Below are positions 35,225 to 45,420 of a stretch of DNA of 64,000 nt, piece by piece. How positions within the stretch are numbered: the stretch's first letter is position 1; every line of letters begins with the position of its first letter. The stretch is taken from positions 5,786,668-5,850,667 of the forward strand of contig SMSO01000032.1 of the NCBI GenBank assembly GCA_004764695.1, given 5' to 3'. The notes under the pieces were generated by a model, which had not been told where the DNA came from, made no database searches, and saw only the letters and a list, made by a program, of their open reading frames with translations. A program made the position numbers and the translations under genes. Source of the DNA: Schizochytrium sp. TIO01 (taxonomy: Eukaryota; Sar; Bigyra; Thraustochytrida; Thraustochytriidae).

Positions 35225-36481
35225 ATGCAATGTATGAATGAATGCGAACTGAAGGCACGTGAATATTATCATTTCCGCGCCTTGAAGTATGCTATATGCG
35301 ATGGATCAAACACGGCTCACATTCAGAAGTGCTTTCAATCACTCAAGGACTATCGCGCACGCATTGCACACACCAAGAGCATGGAGCTTCGTAAATTATT
35401 CGAGTGCTTACCTCAAGAAGTAAAGCGACAAAGATATAATTGTCGTATGATATTTGCTGAGTTTGATCGTCAGATTGATGGTGAAACATTTAGTCGCACC
35501 ACGTTTTGTGTTGGTTTCGGTAGGGATTTTGACATGTTTACACCGATTACATTGGAGGCCTTTCATATTGGAATGCAGAGACTCCCGCGCGTTACCTCCA
35601 AATTTCATTTTACTACCAATGAACCTATAGAATACGTAGCTATTTCATTTACCTGTATAAAAAACCACCACTCTCTTATACCCAACACATTACTTCCCTT
35701 CCTTTTTCCAGCGTTCGTTCCACTGATGGAAGTAGTGTCTTTCCCGGAAGATTATCAGACAATCGATAGGTACTCATCGTTTCAAGCATCAGAATTTTGC
35801 ACACGAGCACACGCGGTTAATGCATTTGATTTATCTTTCTATAGCAACGAACTATACAAATGTACGTATGAATGGATAGAGAGGAAACTTACACACCCCG
35901 TCAGGATCCTTCGATTATCCTTTTACAAAAAGGAATTATACGATAAAGACATAGATAGAATTATTGAACACTGTGTACACATCACAAAACCTCGATTTCT
36001 ACGAATTAAGTTATCACTATATAGGTATAAGAATGATACTGTGAATATCATACCTTTACTTCACGTTTTGATGCGAATCATCACAAACTGGCCATGTGAC
36101 GTTCAACTAATAGTTGAATCGTGCTTTGATCTCGATTCAGTGTGGCTCGCTTCATGTATAAACTTAAGCCCACATTACCCTTTTCGAATCACGCTAAAGC
36201 ATATTCACCCCACTTTGCTGCATAGCGAACAACACTACACACGTAAACTAGTTGTTGTCAACATGGCCAATGAATGTTTGAAGAGGGAAATTAAGCTACA
36301 TTCCTTGCGACTACATTGTGCGTCTAAGTTCTTCACATTTGGCCAGCTCCCATATGATGGACCTATGGAGACTATCACGCAATGCTTTAGCGCATGTGCG
36401 TACTATAACCGCCACTTCCCAGAAGTGTCTGCGTATCTCGGAGGCGAGTTTCCTCAACGTCCAATTTCAATACAATCTTAA
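35225..36481 (+). CDS. Hypothetical protein bracketed by two repeat copies
   Basis: 418 residues. The N-terminal 60 residues are helical and basic; the rest has alternating hydrophobic strands and helices resembling leucine-rich or F-box-associated repeats, with no motif firm enough to name. It is flanked on both sides by directly oriented repeat copies R1 and R2, so it may move or duplicate as a cassette. The sequence between repeats is otherwise empty. Confidence 0.6.
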   Translation: MQCMNECELKAREYYHFRALKYAICDGSNTAHIQKCFQSLKDYRARIAHTKSMELRKLFECLPQEVKRQRYNCRMIFAEFDRQIDGETFSRTTFCVGFGRDFDMFTPITLEAFHIGMQRLPRVTSKFHFTTNEPIEYVAISFTCIKNHHSLIPNTLLPFLFPAFVPLMEVVSFPEDYQTIDRYSSFQASEFCTRAHAVNAFDLSFYSNELYKCTYEWIERKLTHPVRILRLSFYKKELYDKDIDRIIEHCVHITKPRFLRIKLSLYRYKNDTVNIIPLLHVLMRIITNWPCDVQLIVESCFDLDSVWLASCINLSPHYPFRITLKHIHPTLLHSEQHYTRKLVVVNMANECLKREIKLHSLRLHCASKFFTFGQLPYDGPMETITQCFSACAYYNRHFPEVSAYLGGEFPQRPISIQS

Positions 36482-36589
36482 CCACTCAATTATGATATTT
36501 TAAAAAGTGATTCTTTAGAGTGCTATTAGCAAAGGGTTTATTTTTTTTACAAATTGTACCTTTAAATGTAATATTATATTTTTTTGTCT

Positions 36590-37085
36590 TTTGAAGAAAC
36601 GCCATTCTCTTAATGATAATCTCCACTATCGGAAGACGTTTTTAGTCGGAAGTATCTGGCTTTTTCCGTTTCAATACTCATTACATAAAACTCCGAGAAG
36701 ACTTGCTCTGGAGAGTTAAAAGAAAAAGCCGACACGGTGATACTGGCCGGTTTAACCGACTAGCACACTCTAGTCTCGATTATAAATAAAAAACTTGTAG
36801 TATTCGAAAAATCACAAGTAGCCCTGGGTCCCTACCCTCGGGTGCCGCGAAATTGATGAATCATTGATAGGAGTTTATATGGCGGGGGTAGAATAGACAT
36901 GCAATTATCGATTTTGAAATCCCAAAAATTCAAATTCTCAACCCAAAACTCCAACTCCCCCATATTAAAGTGACTTTTCTCTGCAGAAAATCTAGATAGA
37001 GGCCCCTGTACCAAAAAATTAGGTATCGCTTTTATCGCTTTTATCGCTTTTATCGCTTTTATTAGGGGGGTATTGTCCAAGTCTG
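36590..37085 (-). repeat. Dispersed repeat copy R2
   Basis: Same element as R1 in the same orientation: AGCC/CCGGTTTAACCGACTAG right part, ACCCTCGGGTGCCGCG segment, 115-bp core, four to five ATCGCTTTT units and a CCCCCC end followed by tattgtccaagt. The stop codon that ends the conserved short frame in other copies is changed here (TATAAA instead of TATTAA). Confidence 0.8.
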
Positions 37086-37131
37086 TTATTAAACGGAATT
37101 CCGATAGGGGGTTTTGATTACACTCGAAGCA

Positions 37132-37145
37132 AGCAAAACCCGAAC
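37132..37145 (+). promoter_or_regulatory. Conserved promoter motif upstream of helicase
   Basis: AGCAAAACCCGAAC, 83 nt before the ATG at 37229. Confidence 0.65.
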
Positions 37146-37228
37146 TACACACACTCGAGTGGCTTTTAGTGGCATCAAGTTATATACATTAGCTTTACGT
37201 GATAAGGAATATACTCTACTGACATAGC

Positions 37229-40200
37229 ATGAATAGCTTTCATTTCCCTACAGATGAGGTGTTCAACTCATCGAACATCCAATCAATTGAACCATCCAGT
37301 GATGGCACGCTACCCACGTACTACTTCATTACGTTTCCGATGAAATGTTTTGTGCCGTGCCCGTCAACACTGCAAGAGCTCAAGGGCAATGGTGACTTGA
37401 CCCAAAATGGCCTAGGTAACTGGGTTATGGCATTCTTCCTCATGTTCGTGGGGTTTGTGGAAAATGACTTTTATATACCTGAGAAAAAAAAGAACTGCGA
37501 CAACAGCTCCAACGCAAACCCTCCTCCAGAGAACAACCTGGAGAATGAAGATGATGAGGACGTTGATAAGTCTTTTACAGCAACACTGGGTCGTTCTCGA
37601 GTTTACATGGAATACATTATCAATGATGCTTCTACGCCAGGAAACAACTTTGATGAGGTTTCTCTCATTGATTGCGTGGGTATCCGGTTTTGCTTTGCGT
37701 TTTACGGCGATGAGACTGACCCGCGTAGAGCGTTGGAGAGACTTTTTCGCCATATAGCTGCTGAACGGACAAAGAGAAGAAGTCGTGGATCAAACCAAAA
37801 GCCTGCTGCTACCGCTCGCGCAGGAAGCAGCCACCCAAGTATCCTCCGCCATGACCAGGCTATCCAAGACTGGATGTCTTATGGTCAGACCGCCCTTGGG
37901 TATCTCGAATGTTTCAATCCGGATATATTAGAACAGGTTTTGCCCAACGGATGTCCTCTCTTTGGAAGTTTGGTAGATTTCGACCAAGTATTTGGCCACG
38001 ATGCATCAATCGATATCCTTGAGCGTCAGCCTGACGATGGTGTCAAAGTGGATGTGCGTCAGCGTTCAAACCCGATAAGCAACACCGGAACGCTTTGTTT
38101 TGGCATTCCTGCATTGGTGTACAGGTTCAATAGTCCGTGGGTGAACCGAGTGGCTATGCTTTATACAAACCTGCCACGTTCGCTTGCTTGGGAAAGCAAG
38201 CCACGAGAGATTCAGGTTGCCCAAGGAGCACTCATGTCCTCCTTCCGCTCATTGAATTCTCCCAATACAGAGACTTTCTTTAGAAACATGCTAATGATGC
38301 AGGAAAATAAGAATGATCTACTAGACATTAGTAAAATGATGCAAAAACGCATCAGATCACTGAACTGTATTGAAGATAGCGCAGAACGCGTACGACTCAA
38401 GCAGCTCTATAGGCATGATGCTGTGAAGCGTGCCCAGCGTATTTGGAATGAGAATGCCAATATCTCAAAGTCCATAAAGAAGATCGTCAAATGGACAGAA
38501 GAGAATGAGACGTGGACCACACCACCGAAATATCAACGCATGGTTGATAATCATTCTCTGACCAGTTTTGGAAACATGGTTGCTCGTACTTTTTACTGTT
38601 ACGAGTTTGACTTTGATGTTCTTTCCAATCATGATATTTTGTTTTTTGTCATGGTTTGTGCACACAATGCTTATCAGTACAAACTCGAAAGTCTCCATCT
38701 CAATCCAATTTTACTCGGAGCGGGTACTATTGGAAAATCATTTATTTTGAACAAAATTAGTAAGATGTTCATTGACGGGACGGTAGAAGCCAACACCAAC
38801 GTCACGGAGAAGGCATTTGCGTTAGGAGAAAACAAGAATGATCACATTACATTGTATCACGAACTTCCCCAACGCATGCTTACCACAAAGGGTCGCGCTG
38901 GAGCGGGTGACACGGGAGATACCATTTTTAAGGACCTACTCACTAACGGTTTTGTCACAACTGTGCAACCGATGGTAACTGATGATAATCAACGCATTGA
39001 GCTGACATTCAAGTCCGAACGTGTAGGTTGTTTTATCTCAGCTACAAACGAAAGAGAAGACAACATGCATGAGTCATTACATTCTCGCTTTGTGTGTATT
39101 ACAGTGAACGAGCGCCAGCGCCACGGTGTCACTATGTTGGATAAACAAATCTCATCGATTGAAATTGAAGAGGCCAGTAATTCGGCGCGAGCAGAGTTAC
39201 ACCGAGCCGGTTTGCTTCACCGTACCAGAGCGCGTCAAGCTATGGTTGCCATGGTAGAGCGTGCGATCGTCATTGGATTATTGGACGAACCTGATCTTTC
39301 TATTGCACAACACGGCGTGTCAAAGGCTGTTCAAGTTATCACAACAAAAGTTATGAAAGGCGCCGAGTACAATAATCGTGAAATCACAAACATTATTCTG
39401 TTTGCACGAACATTAACAATTATGCACGCATGCGAACGCTTTGCCAATGACACAACATCACCTGGATACAACAAGCCCTTTTCCTACAAAAACCTCTTAC
39501 CTATTCAGGATTATTTGGTCTGTACGGAGGAAATTGCAGTTTTTACATTATCATATTTTTTTGAACGCTTGCTTCAAGGAAACGCCATCAAAACAATGGT
39601 TTTACTGCTTAACAGCGTCAAGTCTGATCTTCAGCGCCACCCCGATAATAACAACCTTATGGTGAATGATACGTGCTACTATTATACCCCACCCAACTAC
39701 AGGACTAGACACGCCATCTACAGTAAGATGATGGCGACATCCTCTATCCTAGGTAGGTCCGGAGAAGAAAAGTTGAGTAAGGAAAATATCATGGTGTGCT
39801 TTAATAAATTGATGAAGATGTCACACAATGGTGAGTCCATTCTGAGGTACGAAGATCACAACGGAACCATCTATTTGAACAGGCATTATGTTGATGCTAA
39901 CTTTGTTGTGGATAAAGAAACGGGGTTTTTCAAGAGTAAACGAAATTTCTTCGAGACCTTCAAATATGTTGTTAAACACGCATTCTCCCATAAGCATCAA
40001 AAGCCAACCAAGAACGCCATCCTAGCTTTTGTGCGTGACCACGATTATCCATTTGTGTTGGAAACCATGGACCTAGGGGTGGACAAACTTGACAGTTATA
40101 TAACCACCAAAAACTTTAGCTGTGAACTGGATGTAAACACAGAGGATCACTTTGTCAGAGGAGACCAAGTTTTTGTTAGTGGATCATCCTTTCAGTTTAG

Positions 40201-40483
40201 AGTGGACTTGCAAGACCTCACCTATACAGAATACTACAACAGGCACCACGATCATGATCCGACCGACTATTCTCTGATTGATAGTCATGAAAAATTGTCA
40301 ACCATGCACAACCCTAGTTCATGTGAACCTATTATTCCCACAACTCACGACGGAGATTACGCCAAATACCCAGAGTCTATGCTTTCTGCTTACAAACGGG
40401 TACACAAAAGAAAGTATCAGGGTGATGAGGAACATAACAAAAGAGCCAGACTCGAAGATGATTCAGATGATGAACTTGAGTAA
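37229..40483 (+). CDS. Superfamily 3 helicase (D5-like replication protein)
   Basis: 1084 residues. The helicase core has Walker A GAGTIGKS (497-504), Walker B HITLYHELP (about 540-549) and motif C CFISATNERE (601-610), the SF3 order of D5-type viral helicases. The region before residue 450 probably holds an N-terminal accessory or primase-like domain, but no primase motif is clear. The C-terminus is acidic with a basic stretch (KRVHKRKYQ). SF3 helicases assemble as hexamers and unwind the replication fork. The early-type motif upstream fits a replication protein. Confidence 0.75.
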   Translation: MNSFHFPTDEVFNSSNIQSIEPSSDGTLPTYYFITFPMKCFVPCPSTLQELKGNGDLTQNGLGNWVMAFFLMFVGFVENDFYIPEKKKNCDNSSNANPPPENNLENEDDEDVDKSFTATLGRSRVYMEYIINDASTPGNNFDEVSLIDCVGIRFCFAFYGDETDPRRALERLFRHIAAERTKRRSRGSNQKPAATARAGSSHPSILRHDQAIQDWMSYGQTALGYLECFNPDILEQVLPNGCPLFGSLVDFDQVFGHDASIDILERQPDDGVKVDVRQRSNPISNTGTLCFGIPALVYRFNSPWVNRVAMLYTNLPRSLAWESKPREIQVAQGALMSSFRSLNSPNTETFFRNMLMMQENKNDLLDISKMMQKRIRSLNCIEDSAERVRLKQLYRHDAVKRAQRIWNENANISKSIKKIVKWTEENETWTTPPKYQRMVDNHSLTSFGNMVARTFYCYEFDFDVLSNHDILFFVMVCAHNAYQYKLESLHLNPILLGAGTIGKSFILNKISKMFIDGTVEANTNVTEKAFALGENKNDHITLYHELPQRMLTTKGRAGAGDTGDTIFKDLLTNGFVTTVQPMVTDDNQRIELTFKSERVGCFISATNEREDNMHESLHSRFVCITVNERQRHGVTMLDKQISSIEIEEASNSARAELHRAGLLHRTRARQAMVAMVERAIVIGLLDEPDLSIAQHGVSKAVQVITTKVMKGAEYNNREITNIILFARTLTIMHACERFANDTTSPGYNKPFSYKNLLPIQDYLVCTEEIAVFTLSYFFERLLQGNAIKTMVLLLNSVKSDLQRHPDNNNLMVNDTCYYYTPPNYRTRHAIYSKMMATSSILGRSGEEKLSKENIMVCFNKLMKMSHNGESILRYEDHNGTIYLNRHYVDANFVVDKETGFFKSKRNFFETFKYVVKHAFSHKHQKPTKNAILAFVRDHDYPFVLETMDLGVDKLDSYITTKNFSCELDVNTEDHFVRGDQVFVSGSSFQFRVDLQDLTYTEYYNRHHDHDPTDYSLIDSHEKLSTMHNPSSCEPIIPTTHDGDYAKYPESMLSAYKRVHKRKYQGDEEHNKRARLEDDSDDELE

Positions 40484-40571
40484 GTGAATGAAGGGGACAC
40501 TTGCTTTCTTATATGGAAATACAATCTTAGAAATATACCAATAAACAACATTCTACTTTCTCAATTTAAAC

Positions 40572-41282
40572 ATGTCAGTTAATTACGCGTCTCTACTCCG
40601 TACGAACCACCACGAGAAGTTACATACAGCAGGCCTCTCTCTTGGATTGGGATATGCCAAGCACTTTCATCAACCCACAAATGTGGTAGATAAGCGTAGC
40701 GTATACTTTTTGCGAGCAGACAACGCCCATATTTATTATATCGATCGGTCATTCACCTTTCCTATGGGGAAGAAGAAGGTGGAATGTAAAGTAAAGTGGC
40801 CCATCTTCAAGGTAGATAAAATTGATCAATTGAATGATTCTGAACGGCATGTCCTGGAAACTCGCGTCAAGCGTATTGCTGAGAAGAGTCCTATTACTAT
40901 CGACGAATTGTTTCGTAAGAATGATGTTTTCCTCTGTCTTTATCTCAAGGAGGAGCAGACTCTAAATCCCCCAACAGAAGTGGTAGCAAGTCGGGTCCAA
41001 TCAAAGGACCCCAACCCTTACATTAACTTTTATATTGTCAATAGTGCCGACTCACACGGGATTAATTCACTTACCTATGATTTGTGCTACACGTACTACC
41101 AGGAACTCAACGGAAAAATTCAAAAGCTAGAATCACAGACTAAGCTTAGTGATATAGACAAACTTGTACTATCCGTCAATAAGCTTGCTACAAGTGCATT
41201 CAACATCACCAAGAATCATATGGTCCCGCCGCCCACTATCAATAATACGACTACTGATAACAATAATAGTCATGAGCCTACC

Positions 41283-41314
<32 letters not shown>

Positions 41315-41666
41315 AGAAAACTTTGTTCCTACCGCTTCTCCTATTGCTTCTGACATGATTTCAATTCCCAGTACTCAGACCTTTAGCCGTAAGGATCTTA
41401 TCGGTATTCTAAGGGGAGCAACGGAACTAGGCGCTCTACCTCCGCCTCCCAAAGATTCGACGGTAGTTATGTATATCCCTAAGACTCTACCATTCATGCA
41501 GCCTCAGGATGAACAATCTGTGCAATTGGCGCAAGCTTATGAAAATTGGACGCCACAGGTGCAGAATGAATCACACAATGCACCTGAGTCAGCAAACCCC
41601 AAACTCTCTGTAGAGACAGCACCACCTCCTGTGCCGAGGGTGCAGGTCATCCCAGCAGGTCTGTAA
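40572..41666 (+). CDS. Hypothetical protein with poly-Gln tract
   Basis: 364 residues. The N-terminal 215 residues look folded and mixed alpha/beta; then a Gln tract of about 11 residues encoded mainly by CAG repeats (41283-41313) and a Pro/Thr-rich tail. No early-type motif precedes it, suggesting a late or virion protein. The last 75 nt carry the promoter motif of the next gene, which starts 2 nt after its stop. Confidence 0.6.
41283..41313 (+). repeat. CAG microsatellite coding for poly-Gln
   Basis: About nine consecutive CAG followed by CAACAA inside the 40572-41666 gene; likely length-variable. Confidence 0.8.
41591..41604 (+). promoter_or_regulatory. Promoter motif inside an upstream coding region
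   Basis: AGCAAACCCCAAAC, 63 nt before the ATG at 41668 and within the preceding gene. Confidence 0.5.
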
Positions 41667-41667
41667 T

Positions 41668-42243
41668 ATGGCAACGACTACTGCAGAGATCTTATTTTAC
41701 AAAGGTCAACTTGTCCAAATTGGACAAGGTTTTTATGAATACCCTGTTATAACAACATCAAAGGCTTCTTATAAAACAATAGAGGGCACTATTCGATGGG
41801 CAAGGAACATTGTAGCCTACAGACTTCAACGGGTTGGCATTGCTTGTCCCGAGGTTGTCAATGCAAGTACCTTCGAAGAATTGAGTTCGGCTCTTTTGAA
41901 AATATCCACTCCACAGATTAAGTTTCGATTTTGGTTCTCCAAGTGTCAAAAGGAGTTCTCTTCAGAAACTATATTCATTGGCTCATTTTTCAAGAATAGA
42001 GTTATTGAAATCTATTTCACACCCATTATATCCGACAAAGACACAATCGAAGGCATCAGGAAAATACTTATACCACATCAAATCGACAAGGCAAAGAGTT
42101 TCTTAGAAGAGAACAACATCAAGTTTGAAATTAATGATGACTACAAAGTACCTGAGACTGCATCAACACTCAAGAGACTTCAGGCGTGGATGGACGGTTT
42201 GTCCAATGATGGTTTGTGGTTTGCTATTGCGTACCAAAGCTAG
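41668..42243 (+). CDS. Hypothetical protein
   Basis: 191 residues, mixed alpha/beta, no low complexity. ATG is 1 nt after the previous TAA. No catalytic motif is recognised. It probably has its own early-type promoter inside the preceding gene. Confidence 0.55.
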   Translation: MATTTAEILFYKGQLVQIGQGFYEYPVITTSKASYKTIEGTIRWARNIVAYRLQRVGIACPEVVNASTFEELSSALLKISTPQIKFRFWFSKCQKEFSSETIFIGSFFKNRVIEIYFTPIISDKDTIEGIRKILIPHQIDKAKSFLEENNIKFEINDDYKVPETASTLKRLQAWMDGLSNDGLWFAIAYQS

Positions 42244-42303
42244 CAAATGCATATATGACAAATTTAAGACAAGAGATGAAATTAAAAGTGAAAAAGAATT
42301 TCG

Positions 42304-44163
42304 ATGCTATATTATTTGTATCTATTACTACTACAACTTTTACTTGCCCACTCACCTGTAAGCGGTTTACCAGCTTCTTTTGTGGAACCTGCACGGCACT
42401 TAACAGACGAAAGTAATCAAGATGCTCCTATTTACATTATCCAGGTAGAGAAAGACAAGGCCTGTGATGATGCACTTGATGAAATTGAATCCTTCTATGC
42501 AGGTACAGGAGAGCTGTCCATCATGGAGCAATTGAAGTCACACAGGAATTGTTTCATCAAATACTCGTCCAAAACAGTTATGAAGAGTGAGATATTTGAG
42601 TTTTTTGACTGGGCCGTTAGCGTAGAGCCAGACAACGAGGTTATTTCGCTCAGCAATTACTGTTGGAATTTAGACCGAATCGATCAATTAACTCTCCCCC
42701 TCGATAAGAAAACTTTTACGCCACGTTACAACGGTTCAGGGGTGACTGTTTATGTTCTCGATACAGGTATTAGACGGTCACATGCTGAGTTTGAAACCAA
42801 CCGAGCACTTTTTGGCACAAGTATCATCAAAACCGAATCAGGTGATGCGGATTTGCATGGCCACGGTACGCATGTCGCTTCAACTGTTGTGGGGAAAACG
42901 GTTGGTGTTGCGCCAGGTGCGCAAGTTGTGTCCGTTAAAGTTCTCGGGCAATCGGGCTCTGGAAGTACATCAGGTGTAATTTCAGGAATTCAATATGTAA
43001 TCAATGCTACCATTGATAACCCGGCTATTTTATCACTCTCTCTGGGTGGAGCCAAAAGTACTGCCATGAATCGTGCAATCAGTGATGCCTACAATCAGGG
43101 GAACATTGCTGTGGTAGCTGCAGGAAATAGCGCTGCTGATGCATGCAATTATAGTCCGTCTTCAGAGGCATCAGCCATCACAGTAGGTGCAACTACAATT
43201 CAAGACAACCGTGCAGGTTATAGCAACTATGGCGAATGTGTTGATCTATGGGCCCCAGGATCATCCATTGTTGGAGCCTCCTATCTGGGAGACTCCTCTT
43301 ACAGACGCTTATCAGGAACATCAATGGCAACCCCTGCTGTAGCAGGGGCCCTCGCTGGTCTATTCCAAAAGCACAATCATAGCAGAGACGCAGCAATCCT
43401 AGAGCTGCTCACTTATACCTCGCAAAATGTAGTGTCAGGTACTACAAATGACGAAGAGGCCTACCTTCTCAACATTGATTCAATTGCGAGTGAGCCTAGG
43501 TACCCTACCCCTCAACCGACCAAAAGGCCAACTTTTATGCCAGTTGTACTTTGTGTCAATCCCTCCACATGCTTCGATTTTGTCACTTCGAGGTTTGGTG
43601 CCCTCTTGACAATTAACAGTGACGTGTTACGTACTAAGTTAGTAGACCCACCTTCGGATGATCCAGAGTTCTGTGCTCCGACCGATGATCAAAATGAAGA
43701 TGCACGCATAGCAGGTAATATTGTTATCATTGAGCGCGGATCTTGTCTTTTTTATGATAAAGTGATCAACGCACAAAACGCAGGGGCAATTGGTGTGATC
43801 CATCGCATCATGGACCCTTCTAACGAGCCCTTTGAAACAACATACTACGGAAATGAAGACGTACCCACAATCCCTGCCGTCATGGTGAATTATGATGCAG
43901 GAATCCTCCTCTCAAATGGGTATTTGAATAGAGAAATATTTTGGGGCCACGGACCGGTACCTGATGATTTGAATAGTGCGAACATTACTCAGGCACCTAC
44001 ATCAAATCCCACGACTAGTCCCACAGGCGACGACGAAGATACGATCTTTGATTGCAGCACGTTCGACAATAGAAGAGTGAAATGTAGGCGCAACAAATAC
44101 TGCTCTTGGAAAAAGCAAACAAAGACATGTGTTTTGAAACAAAAGTATGATCTAGATGGATAA
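42304..44163 (+). CDS. Secreted subtilisin-like serine protease with PA domain
   Basis: 619 residues. Signal peptide (about 1-18), inhibitor-like propeptide (about 35-110), then a proteinase K-type S8 catalytic domain with D153 (VYVLDTGI), H187 (GHGTHVAST) and S340 (SGTSMATP). After a PTPQPTKRPT linker comes a PA domain (about 460-555) and a cysteine-rich C-terminal segment. It probably acts outside the cell or in secretory vesicles, possibly in entry, release or glycoprotein processing. The combination is common in stramenopile secretomes, suggesting acquisition from the host. Confidence 0.9.
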   Translation: MLYYLYLLLLQLLLAHSPVSGLPASFVEPARHLTDESNQDAPIYIIQVEKDKACDDALDEIESFYAGTGELSIMEQLKSHRNCFIKYSSKTVMKSEIFEFFDWAVSVEPDNEVISLSNYCWNLDRIDQLTLPLDKKTFTPRYNGSGVTVYVLDTGIRRSHAEFETNRALFGTSIIKTESGDADLHGHGTHVASTVVGKTVGVAPGAQVVSVKVLGQSGSGSTSGVISGIQYVINATIDNPAILSLSLGGAKSTAMNRAISDAYNQGNIAVVAAGNSAADACNYSPSSEASAITVGATTIQDNRAGYSNYGECVDLWAPGSSIVGASYLGDSSYRRLSGTSMATPAVAGALAGLFQKHNHSRDAAILELLTYTSQNVVSGTTNDEEAYLLNIDSIASEPRYPTPQPTKRPTFMPVVLCVNPSTCFDFVTSRFGALLTINSDVLRTKLVDPPSDDPEFCAPTDDQNEDARIAGNIVIIERGSCLFYDKVINAQNAGAIGVIHRIMDPSNEPFETTYYGNEDVPTIPAVMVNYDAGILLSNGYLNREIFWGHGPVPDDLNSANITQAPTSNPTTSPTGDDEDTIFDCSTFDNRRVKCRRNKYCSWKKQTKTCVLKQKYDLDG

Positions 44164-44169
44164 ATTCGG

Positions 44170-45150
44170 TTACTGCTTCCTAAGCTTCTTGCGTGACTTT
44201 TGGTTGGTTGAACTCTTCCGCTTCGACGGTGATTTGGATGTATCTTTGGCACAAGCACCTTTAGCACTTTGTATAACCAGGTCAGACACATCTTGCGATC
44301 TGATGAAAGTTTCAAACTCACCACCAAAAAGGGCATGCATCTTTTGTTCGTCTCCCACGATGGATGAAATTATTCTTGAGACGCTGCTTGTCTTACTTGC
44401 AGCATTGCCAAGGTTGACCTGCAGAAGGGCAAAGCTGGGTTTTAAATCAGTTAAGCCCCGCTTTATATGGCTAGGTAAATCTTTATGACAAGTGGCAAGA
44501 GTCAGTAAAATGACCAAAAATGCCTCCTGCCTTGCACTCGGGGGTGTACATGCATCATTTAGCTGTTTTGCCATTTCCAGAACAATCGGTTGCAGTTTAA
44601 CGTCAGTGTCTTCAATAGTTGCATTTGTCAAATATTTATCAACGACTGAGTCTCGCAACTCGTCCAATTCAGAGGACTCAGTCGCCGTGTGAGACTCCTT
44701 ACCTTTACTGAGGTCCAGAGCAGTCACAGGCGCCGTCTCAGAGCCATTGGACGCACCTGCCTTGGGTGCCTTCTTAGCGCTTTGTAACTGCATGAAGGTT
44801 TGTAAATCCTCCTCGTTGAGACCCTGCGTCTTCATGAACTCGGCCAAAGCAGCTAGCTTCCGCTTCCGATCAGCTTCCTTTTCACGGATGTTGGTACTTG
44901 CTGTACAAACCGCATCCATACTCGCTTTCAGATCTTTTTCAAATCGGGTGTGGAGCGTCTTGCACATGATGTTTAAACGCCCAAGCAGCTTTGAAGAATC
45001 ATCAATGAACTTCTTGGTTTCTTCATTGCACTGCGACGGGTTTGCCTTCAACTCTTCATCCACACGCTTAATGCCCTCAATGATGTTCTTCAGCGCGAAG
45101 GACTCCACCGCACCGGTCAAGTGGACGTGTAGGTCCCGTGCAGACTGCAT
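44170..45150 (-). CDS. Coiled-coil protein with basic tail
   Basis: 326 residues. Long charged helices dominate residues 20-130; the last 25 residues (SPSKRKSSTNQKSRKKLRKQ) are basic and could bind DNA or serve as nuclear signal. It ends 6 nt from the convergent subtilisin gene. No family is recognised. Confidence 0.6.
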   Translation of the reverse strand: MQSARDLHVHLTGAVESFALKNIIEGIKRVDEELKANPSQCNEETKKFIDDSSKLLGRLNIMCKTLHTRFEKDLKASMDAVCTASTNIREKEADRKRKLAALAEFMKTQGLNEEDLQTFMQLQSAKKAPKAGASNGSETAPVTALDLSKGKESHTATESSELDELRDSVVDKYLTNATIEDTDVKLQPIVLEMAKQLNDACTPPSARQEAFLVILLTLATCHKDLPSHIKRGLTDLKPSFALLQVNLGNAASKTSSVSRIISSIVGDEQKMHALFGGEFETFIRSQDVSDLVIQSAKGACAKDTSKSPSKRKSSTNQKSRKKLRKQ

Positions 45151-45206
45151 GATGAGATTGATTATTTACTCTTGTCAACTTGACCGTGTAGACTCGCCTT
45201 CGAGTC

Positions 45207-45220
45207 AGCAAATCCCTAAT
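45207..45220 (+). promoter_or_regulatory. Conserved promoter motif, first of a pair
   Basis: AGCAAATCCCTAAT, first unit of a 28-bp tandem duplication (shared context TTCGAGTCAGCAAATCCCTAA). Confidence 0.65.
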
Positions 45221-45234
45221 GTCGCGTTCGAGTC

Positions 45235-45248
45235 AGCAAATCCCTAAC
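45235..45248 (+). promoter_or_regulatory. Conserved promoter motif, second of a pair
   Basis: AGCAAATCCCTAAC, 172 nt before the Rpb1-C ATG; the leader between is unusually long and rich in GTTTTG/GCTT. Confidence 0.65.
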
Positions 45249-45420
45249 GCAGCTTTCGGGTAATGCTATTCAGTAGGCACCTGTTTGCTTCTCGCTTTCA
45301 GTTTTGGTTTTGCTTGCTACTTTTGGCTGCGAGTTTGGTTTTCTGAGTTACCTTAATGATATATTAGGCCATTTAATACCACCTTAATAAGTGCCCTATC
45401 AATGTTTAAAGCTGTGCAAG

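Noticed and set aside
44747-45247. 166-codon plus-strand frame opposite the coiled-coil gene
   Set aside because: It is antisense to a well-formed gene, with unusual Phe/Ser/Arg composition typical of shadow frames.
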